Assembly (NCBI GenBank): GCA_026392135.1
Contig: JAPLCR010000136.1
Coordinates: forward strand, 1,054 to 11,239
DNA from: Armatimonadota bacterium
GTDB taxonomy: Bacteria; Armatimonadota; Chthonomonadetes; Chthonomonadales; Chthonomonadaceae
Direction of reading: 5' to 3'
Length of the DNA: 10,186 nucleotides
In this document: positions 1 through 6,700 of the stretch, one piece after another
Position numbering within the stretch: position 1 is the first letter of the stretch
Layout of the letters: every line of letters starts with the position of its first letter
Translations under genes and position numbers: made by a program
Notes under the pieces: generated by a model
Database searches by the model: none
Told to the model about the DNA's origin: nothing
The model's input: only the letters and a program-made list of their open reading frames with translations

Positions 1-1
1 A

Positions 2-1108
2 ACATGGACTATCGCTCGCGCCCACCGCTTCACCCAACACCTGCACTGGAAACGCGGAGCGCTGTTTGGAGATGCCCAAGACAGCCCCAGCCACCTCGCG
101 CTCATTTCTGCCTCTGATAGTGCTAAAACGGTGCAGATAACGGCGCGTGGAGCAACTCCGATCTATTTTTTCGGGCTTATTAGGGACACCTTTGAGGTTA
201 CGTTGAATCGCTTTCCGGGTCTAAAAGACACGTGTACAAAAATGGTACCGTGTAACTGCTCACCCAACTGCACCCATCGTTACAACCTCAAAAACTTGGA
301 GAATCGGCTAAATAGGAAGGGCATTATCGAGTGCGAGGTAACTGCGATAGATGTCAACGTTGCGAGTCTGCTCTACGGTATTGGTCATCATACACAACCT
401 GCGTATCTGGAAGCGAAATTTAACGCATTGGATAGACGTTTCGACCAGTTAGACCTAGAGGTTGCGAACTGGCGGCGTGACTTCTTGAAGGAGTTTCGCA
501 ACGAGCAGAGGCTAGAAGAGTCGCGTTGCCCGAACGTCTTTGTGCTACGCGAAAAGCCGCTCGAAAACGAGGCAAGCCTCTACGAGCAGGGGAAGGAGAG
601 AGTCAGCCGCTTATCGCACCGCCCTCTTGAACTCCATCTATGCTGTCAGTACCCCAAGCAGTGGCACTTGACGGAGGAGGGCGGCAAGTACCCTATACAA
701 CAGCCCCGCGAATACATTAAAACGCTGGCTCCCGTCGTCTCCAAACTCGTCACGATATTGAAGTACACAACTCCTTTGGTCGGAGCCACTATAGGCGCGT
801 TTAGCACGGAGCTTGCCGAAGCGATGAAGCACGACTTCAAGTTTATGGAGGCGTGGGTAAAAGCACTGCCTGACATCGGTAAAGAGGAGTACTTTGAGCA
901 GTTGGAGATAGGCTCTGACCAGCCCTACTACCGCGAAGAGCTTTCACCCGACCGTGTGTCGCCAGTGCGCGGTGCTGACCTGCGCCCGCTCAAGGTTATG
1001 CTCGAAAAACTGGATGACCAGAAGATATGGGGCGGGCTGACATGGACACCCACACCTGAAGGCGACTATCTGTGGCTCTGTAAGGAGCACGCGAAGGAGT
1101 TTGCATAG
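2..1108 (+). CDS. Roco (Roc-COR) family protein, C-terminal part, 5' end outside window
   Basis: This is the C-terminal 368 residues of a larger protein. The frame has no stop back to base 2, and the sequence before the GTG at 131 already reads as the end of a COR domain: an R-x-H-R-F stretch, then W-K-R-G-A-L-F, as in bacterial Roco proteins. The GTG is therefore not the start. Numbering from base 2, the COR end (about 1-75, with the helix G-L-I-R-D-T-F-E) is followed by V-P-C-N-C-S-P-N-C near 82-90 and a further Cys at 111, a possible zinc knuckle. Next come a charged helix (about 134-175), a Q-W-H-x-T-E-E-G-G region near 220, a hydrophobic stretch near 240-268, and a C-terminal W-G-G-L...L-W-L-C-K-E-H motif. 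Roco proteins are GTPases whose Roc and COR domains drive dimerisation, usually behind leucine-rich repeats. Those N-terminal parts are not visible, so the assignment rests on the COR tail and C-terminal region. The bacterial role is unknown. Confidence 0.82.
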   Translation, partial: TWTIARAHRFTQHLHWKRGALFGDAQDSPSHLALISASDSAKTVQITARGATPIYFFGLIRDTFEVTLNRFPGLKDTCTKMVPCNCSPNCTHRYNLKNLENRLNRKGIIECEVTAIDVNVASLLYGIGHHTQPAYLEAKFNALDRRFDQLDLEVANWRRDFLKEFRNEQRLEESRCPNVFVLREKPLENEASLYEQGKERVSRLSHRPLELHLCCQYPKQWHLTEEGGKYPIQQPREYIKTLAPVVSKLVTILKYTTPLVGATIGAFSTELAEAMKHDFKFMEAWVKALPDIGKEEYFEQLEIGSDQPYYREELSPDRVSPVRGADLRPLKVMLEKLDDQKIWGGLTWTPTPEGDYLWLCKEHAKEFA

Positions 1109-1118
1109 TAATCAAAAC

Positions 1119-1127
1119 AGGAGGAGG
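1119..1127 (+). promoter_or_regulatory. Strong Shine-Dalgarno sequence for the TTG-started fusion gene
   Basis: The purine run AGGAGGAGG lies 7 nt before the TTG at 1135. It fixes that TTG as the start although no ATG or GTG is near, and the protein then begins directly with the first strand of the MogA fold. It lies in the 26-nt gap after the Roco stop, so the two genes may share a transcript. Confidence 0.85.
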
Positions 1128-1134
1128 CTACTTA

Positions 1135-2088
1135 TTGCAAGCAGGGGTACTAACCGTTAGTGACGGCTGTTCACGGGGCGAACGCGAAGATATTTCGGGG
1201 CGTGTGTTGGCGGAGGCGTTAGAGGCAAACGGCTACGCCTTACAAGAGCGTGCAGTCGTTCCTGACGATCGCGGGCTAATTGCACAGACACTTATCGCAT
1301 GGTGCGATGCGGGCTGTGACCTCATTATCACGACAGGTGGAACGGGCTTCGCGCCCCGCGACATCACACCGGAAGCGACCCGCGACATCATAGAGCGAGA
1401 TGCGCCCGGTCTCGCTGAACTTTTGCGATGGACGGGCTACCAGAAGATACCACGCGCCGTGCTTTCGCGAGGAGTGACGGGAATACGCGGCAGAACCGTC
1501 ATCATCAACCTTCCCGGAAGCACGGGCGGAGTCCGCGATGGCTTGGAGGTACTGCTTCCCCTCCTGCCCCACGCTATCGCCATACTAAAAGACGAGCCAG
1601 TAGACCACACACCTGTGCCTACCCGCCCGATAGCAAAAGACGTGCCTCCCCAGACCGTTGTGCTGATAGAGACCAACCTAGACGACCTCACGCCAGAACA
1701 CTTTGAACTGCTGATGGAGCGGCTGTTTGAGGCGGGGGCGTTGGATGTCTACTTCACGCCCATTCAGATGAAGAAGAGCCGCCCTGCCATACTCCTCAGT
1801 GTTCTTGCGCCCCCCAACTTGCAAAAGACAGTGGCAGGGCTGATTTTCGCTGAGACCAGCACTTTTGGAATACGCTACTCCACCCTCAACCGCCACACGC
1901 TGGAGCGGCGTTGGGAGAGCGTGACTACCCCTTACGGAGAGATACGCATCAAAATTGGCGCATGGGGTGGCGATGAAGTGACGGCTTCACCCGAATATGA
2001 GGATGTAAAAGCCTGTGCGAAAGCACACAATACGCCTCTCAAAAAGGTGTATGCCGCCGCTGTGCGTGCCTATCAGACACAAAAATGA
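1135..2088 (+). CDS. MogA/MoaB-like domain fused to LarC C-terminal (nickel-pincer cofactor) domain
   Basis: This 317-residue protein has two recognisable halves. Residues 1-155 are a complete MogA/MoaB-like molybdopterin-binding domain: start G-V-L-T-V-S-D, P-D-D at 43-45, T-G-G-T-G-F-A-P-R-D at 67-76, and L-P-G-S-T-G-G-V-R-D-G near 126-136. MogA adenylylates molybdopterin with ATP before molybdenum insertion. Residues about 174-314 match the C-terminal domain of LarC (old name DUF111): E-T-N-L-D-D-L-T-P-E (179-188), M-K-K-S-R-P (212-217), E-T-S-T-F-G-I-R (240-247) and P-E-Y-E-D (286-290). LarC inserts nickel into the lactate racemase pincer cofactor in a CTP-dependent reaction, and this domain carries the CTP site. 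The LarC N-terminal domain is absent and no larB, larE or larA is visible. Both domains activate a sulfur-containing ligand by nucleotidyl transfer before metal loading, so a metal-cofactor role is likely, but which metal is unclear. The stop faces the glycosylase stop across 15 nt. Confidence 0.93.
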   Translation: MQAGVLTVSDGCSRGEREDISGRVLAEALEANGYALQERAVVPDDRGLIAQTLIAWCDAGCDLIITTGGTGFAPRDITPEATRDIIERDAPGLAELLRWTGYQKIPRAVLSRGVTGIRGRTVIINLPGSTGGVRDGLEVLLPLLPHAIAILKDEPVDHTPVPTRPIAKDVPPQTVVLIETNLDDLTPEHFELLMERLFEAGALDVYFTPIQMKKSRPAILLSVLAPPNLQKTVAGLIFAETSTFGIRYSTLNRHTLERRWESVTTPYGEIRIKIGAWGGDEVTASPEYEDVKACAKAHNTPLKKVYAAAVRAYQTQK

Positions 2089-2103
2089 AACTGAATGGCA
2101 GAG

Positions 2104-2997
2104 CTAGACCTTTTTCTGCATCTCCGCAAGAAATAGGTACTGTTGCGCCCATCCCGCATACTCCCCAAAACGGCTCTGCCACTCCTGCACAACCTCCTCA
2201 TACACACGCGGGGTCAGCGATTTGCCATTAAGGTCAGGGCGAAACAGGCGGCACGTTATCTGCCGAATGTGAGTATCTACGGGGGTGGCGTTGTCCTTGT
2301 CTAAGCAGAACGCGCAGATACAGTCGGCTATCTTTGCGCCAATGCCGTGGAGGAGAACGAGTTCGGCTTTCGCTTCGAGGTAGGAAGCTTCGCGGAGGGA
2401 CTCCAGCCAGAGCGGCGGCTTCGTCAACAGGTGCTGTGCAAGACTGATGACGCGGGGCGCACGATACCCCCAGAGGTCACCTCGTAGTACTCCTTCATCT
2501 GCACTGGCTAGTGCGGAGAGCGTCGGAAAAGAGTACAGAGTGCCGAACGGAGTTTCAATAGGCTCACCGTACCTCTCGGCAAGCTTTTTCACGCTCCGCT
2601 CAATTTTGACTACAGTATTGCAGGTCGCACACTGAAACGCAAAAAAACACTCCTGCGGCGGTTGCCGCAGTATCCGCAAGCCTCGAAAACGAGTGATAGC
2701 CTCGGCGAGCGATGGCTCAACGCCTTTCCAAACGGCATACAGCTCCTCGAGGGGAACCTCCAAGCGAAAGTAGTTCGCTACAACCTCCCACTGATTCGCA
2801 ACCGGGAACGTCTGCCACTCAAACCTGTGAGGTGTTTCCTCCACCGACTGCCGCAAGACGATAGCCGTACCCTCCACTGTTCCCAACCAAAATCCCTCCG
2901 ACGACTGTCGCCAACGAAACGCCTGTCCGCTCGTAAGGGTGGCACGTACATCCAAACAGAGGCTATCGGTGGTATTCATAAGCGATAAGGTGAACAT
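2104..2997 (-). CDS. ogg: 8-oxoguanine DNA glycosylase/AP lyase, OGG1 type
   Basis: This enzyme excises 8-oxoguanine from DNA in base-excision repair and can cut the strand as an AP lyase. Numbered from the ATG at 2997 (297 residues), it follows human OGG1 almost end to end. The N-terminal domain has S-G-Q-A-F-R-W, with Gly24 matching the human Gly42 that reads the N7-H of 8-oxoG. The helix-hairpin-helix is at about 216-226 (H-G-I-G-A-K-I-A-D-C), with catalytic Lys222 (human Lys249) and Cys226 (human Cys253). V-D-T-H at 240-243 gives catalytic Asp241 (human Asp268), and G-W-A-Q-Q-Y-L-F near the end gives Gln285 and Phe289 (human Gln315 and Phe319). The positions of human Asn149 and Arg154 hold Cys126 and Lys131. 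The start at 2997 lies 10 nt after the HAD stop. An earlier GTG at 3090 would run 83 nt into the HAD gene and add residues foreign to the family. An ATG at 2979 is possible. No clear Shine-Dalgarno precedes any of them, which suggests coupling to the gene before it. Confidence 0.95.
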   Translation of the reverse strand: MFTLSLMNTTDSLCLDVRATLTSGQAFRWRQSSEGFWLGTVEGTAIVLRQSVEETPHRFEWQTFPVANQWEVVANYFRLEVPLEELYAVWKGVEPSLAEAITRFRGLRILRQPPQECFFAFQCATCNTVVKIERSVKKLAERYGEPIETPFGTLYSFPTLSALASADEGVLRGDLWGYRAPRVISLAQHLLTKPPLWLESLREASYLEAKAELVLLHGIGAKIADCICAFCLDKDNATPVDTHIRQITCRLFRPDLNGKSLTPRVYEEVVQEWQSRFGEYAGWAQQYLFLAEMQKKV

Positions 2998-3007
2998 AAG
3001 AGGGTGT

Positions 3008-3748
3008 CTACTTTTCCAATAGACGTTCCAGCTGTAGAGGAAAGTCGTGCCAACTGGTAAGAATAAGACGATTCGAATTGGACTCTTCACGAGGCTGACT
3101 GTTGGCGAGTTGGGCTTGAACCGCCTTCGCGCCTAGCTCCTCTGCCCACAGAACAGCGGGAGCAAGGTCGTCAATCACAACTGCCGAAGCGGGGGAGATT
3201 TGCAGTGCCTCGAATATCCTCTCAAAATAGCGGGTACTCTCTTTCGCACAGTTGATAAGGTCAGGTCCGAACCAGCCCTGCGGAATATGTACGACACCTG
3301 CCCCCTCCAAAGCCGCCTGCAAAAAACCCGACTCCTGCCCAGAAGCCATAACGATCGGGTATCCCTGTTGATGGAGGAGAGCCAGAGCCTCTGTTGCCCC
3401 ATCGTAGAAGGCGTTACACTTACGCAGTGCGACAGCCTGCATCGCACGTGCGAACCCTACTGGGTCAGAGGGAAGTGCGCTACCGATATGTTCGCAAACT
3501 ACCTGCGCTGAGCGAGCATAGAGTGAGTTCATGTAGGGGTGATAGTCGGCGAAGGGGTTTGCGCTGAAGTAGTCGGCGAAGTCCTGCGTCAACTCCCAGA
3601 GCATTTTGCGCGTCAGAGAGTACCACGCCTCCCCGCTACCCCCATGCGCCACCTTAAACTCCTCCGTGAGCGCAGAGACGTAATGCTCAAACAGCAGAAC
3701 AGGGTCACTCAGCGTCCCGTCAAAAACGAAAAACAGAGTAGGTTTCAT
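3008..3748 (-). CDS. HAD-superfamily hydrolase-like protein lacking the nucleophile Asp
   Basis: This 246-residue protein has the layout of a phosphoglycolate-phosphatase-like HAD protein: a motif I strand, a helical cap (about 15-115), then the Rossmann core. Motif II is M-A-S-G with Ser136, motif III is Lys169 in C-A-K-E-S, and motif IV is V-I-D-D with Asp193 and Asp194. Motif I should read D-x-D-G-T. Here it reads V-F-D-G-T, so the second Asp (Asp10, the acid/base) is kept while the first, which forms the aspartyl-phosphate, is Val8 (codon GTT, one base from GAT). Phosphatase activity by the usual mechanism is not expected, so the protein may be a binding or regulatory relative, or freshly inactivated. 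It starts at an ATG 1 nt after the kinase stop, with G-G-G-G-A-A-G 10 nt upstream, and ends 10 nt before the glycosylase, which indicates translational coupling. The substrate cannot be told from sequence. Confidence 0.88.
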   Translation of the reverse strand: MKPTLFFVFDGTLSDPVLLFEHYVSALTEEFKVAHGGSGEAWYSLTRKMLWELTQDFADYFSANPFADYHPYMNSLYARSAQVVCEHIGSALPSDPVGFARAMQAVALRKCNAFYDGATEALALLHQQGYPIVMASGQESGFLQAALEGAGVVHIPQGWFGPDLINCAKESTRYFERIFEALQISPASAVVIDDLAPAVLWAEELGAKAVQAQLANSQPREESNSNRLILTSWHDFPLQLERLLEK

Positions 3749-3749
3749 A

Positions 3750-6700
3750 CTAATTACGCTTCCCCAGCAACTCTAGTAACACATGAACAATATCGTTGCC
3801 CTTCACAGGCTTAGAAACCACTCTCTCAGCATTGGAAACATCTAGCGTGTCTGCAATCTGCTCCCCCCACCCACTGATGAGTACGCGCCGAATGGATGGG
3901 AACCGCATTTTCACCTCTGCCAGAAGCTCCAATCCAGTCATACCGGGCATCCCTTGGTCAGAGATAACCACCTCCACCCTATCTGCACTCTCAACAAGAT
4001 AAGAGAGGGCGCGGTGGGCGTTAGGGAAGGCGATGACTTCGGCACCGCGCTGCTCTAGCAGAGCTTCCATACTGGAGGATACCATTGCCTCATCTTCCAC
4101 TAACACCACACGGATACGCGGCAACATGGCAACCACCTCCGTGGCTACCTCCAGGATCTCTCTGTTTTCAATGAGAGGAAACGAGAGCGTAAACTCTGCC
4201 CCCTTATTCGGCTCGCTTTGTACTTCAATCGTTCCTTGATGCCTCTGCACCGTCCCCCACGTAAGCGAAAGCCCTAAGCCCGTCCCCAGACCGATCTGTT
4301 TGGTGGAGAAGAAGGGTTCAAAAAGTCTCATACGAACCTCTTCGCTCATACCGACCCCGTTATCTGTTATCATCAAGACGGCTCTACCCTCTCTTTTTTG
4401 GCACAGTAAGGTGATGGTTCCCCCCTGTGGAAGTGCATCTATCGCATTGCGTATAAGATTAACTACCACTTCTCGCATCTCGGAAGCTACTCCCAGAATA
4501 GAGACATTCGGCTCAAGGCTTGTGGAGACAAGAGTAGGCTTCACTGACCAATGAGCGACGTTTTGCCACAGAGGGCGCGTGAGTTCTACAGCACCCTGTA
4601 CTATGTCTGTCAGATCAAACACTTCGCTTTTGGATTCTCTATCTTTACGGGCGAACTGTTGCACACGGCGAACGATGTCTGCTCCATCCTTTGCGGCGTT
4701 CTCAATGACCTGCGCGTAGTGCATAACGGAAGCAGGTAAGTTGGGGGACATCTGAATAAGCTCTGAATACCCCATCACAGCAGCAAGGATGTTATTTACG
4801 TTGTGCGCGACACCTCCTGCCAACTCTCCTACTGCGCTCAATCGTTCGGAACGGACGAGAGCCGCGTGTGCCCTCTTCAAATTCTCAAATAGCTCGGCGT
4901 TGCGAATTGCCACTGCTATCTGACTTGCTAAGGGGAGTAGCCCCAACATATCTTCGTGCGTGATAACCCTATCTGTCAGCAAATTATCTACAAAGATAAG
5001 TGCAACAGTCTTCCCATCTAATGTAATAGGCACTAAGCCGTGCCAATGAACGCCGTACATCTCATCTCCAGGGGAGAGAGCGTTCATCCCTTGCCAATCC
5101 GGCTCAAGGTAGTAGTGTCCATGTTCCGACTCGTATTTCGCGTAAGAGCCTGCTATCTGTTCGGTGTAGATAAAAGAGTGTTCACTTGCGTAGTACTCCT
5201 TTCCGCCATTATCGGTTCCCCACGCTTCACGCGCTATATTTGTTATAGGGTCTACCATATAGATACCTGCACGGTCAAAACCTGCCCCCGACACAACGGC
5301 ATCTCTTGCGATACGTAGTATCTCTTGTAGATCCACATTGGCATTAATGGCACTCGCAAGTACTGCCAAGCGCCTCTGCCTTTCCAAGTAGCGATCACGC
5401 TCTTCAAGAAGACTTACATTGCGAATAGCGGTAGCTACTTGGTGCGCGAAGGGCAGAAGCCCCAGCATATCTTCATCGGTAATAGGGCGTTGGGATATCG
5501 CATTATCGACAAAAATACAGCCTACCAACTCGTTTTCAATCTCAATAGGAACACCGCCATGTGCTTTTACGCCAAACATCGTATCGTCGGGTGTCACCGC
5601 ATAAACCGCTCCATAGTTTTGTACTAAGAAGTACTTCCCCATCCCCGTATAGGTAGTTGACTCCACCATGGGTATGTGATTGGAAATCGAGAAGGTGTCT
5701 TCAGAAATAGCGATTTCGTTCCCCTCGTTATCGGTTCCCCAAACGCCATAGAAGGTATCATTAGAGGTATCCGCAATAAAAAGGGCTGCCCTGTCGAACT
5801 CTCCGCCTTCGACCACCGCTTCGCGTGCAAGCCGGAGTGTCTCTTTTAGGCTGTGGTTTGCGCTCACAGAAGCGACCAGTATCCCCAAACGCCGTTGCCG
5901 TGCAATATAGTGCCACTGGTCATCAAGAAGTCGGGCATTTTGAATAGCAACGGCTACTTGGTCGGCGAAAGGTAGTATCCTCTGAACACTCTCTTCAGAT
6001 ATAGGCGAGCCGCTACGCCTGTTATCCAGTGTCACAATTCCTACAGGTGTCTCTCCCAAACGCAGAGCGATTCCAGCATGAATGAACACCTCGTCGTCAG
6101 GTGGAGTAGTCTCTTCTAGTAGATTGGGGAGGAGTGGAGCGATAACATAGGACTGTAGCCCCTGGGCAACAGTAGCAAGCCCCATTTCTGCAAATTCGTC
6201 GTGTGTTATTGAGAAAGTTGAGATGTCGTCCAGAGTACCGTCCAGTTGTGTCCCCCACACGCCCTGCCATAGTTGTAAATGCCCGTCATAGAGCCATACT
6301 GCTGCGCGTTCAAAACCTGCGACCTCCACCAGAGCATTGCGGAACATCCGCAAAATGTCCTTGAGGTCGTGGGTTGCATTGATAGCAGTAGCGAGAGTTG
6401 CAAGATGCTTTTGAAGCTGAAGGTCTTTTTCACGTTCAACAAGCAGTTGGGCGTTTCGGATAGCGATAGCGGCTTCGTTGGCAAAAGGAATAAGAGGTTT
6501 TATTTCGTTATAGGTAATGGGGTTTCCCGACATCAGATTGTCGGCATTCAGAACACCAACGACACGCCCTTCTATTCGAAGGGCAATCCTAAGATGCTGC
6601 TTAACCCCAACCATAGGCGTATCAACAAGGGGCGAGTAAGCCTCTGCATAGTCCTCAATGAGAGTATACTCCGCGCCATTGTGAAGAACGCTCTCGTAAC

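Noticed and set aside
131..133. GTG at 131 as the start of the first gene.
   Set aside because: The frame is open to base 2 and the residues before the GTG fit a COR domain end (R-x-H-R-F, W-K-R-G-A-L-F), and no Shine-Dalgarno precedes it. It is an internal Val codon.
2098..2119. Possible hairpin GCAGA...TCTGC with a T run, as a terminator between the convergent genes.
   Set aside because: The stem is only five base pairs plus a wobble, the loop is long, and the T run lies inside the stem region rather than after it.
2998..3090. GTG at 3090 as the start of the glycosylase.
   Set aside because: It would overlap the HAD gene by 83 nt and add 31 residues with no counterpart in OGG1 proteins. 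ATG 2997 follows the HAD stop and fits the family length.
4939..5474. Near-identical 17-base stretches 519 nt apart (4939-4955 and 5458-5474) as a DNA repeat or mobile-element end.
   Set aside because: The spacing equals one GAF unit (173 codons) and both code the same E-D-M-L-G-L-L segment, so it is protein-repeat similarity.
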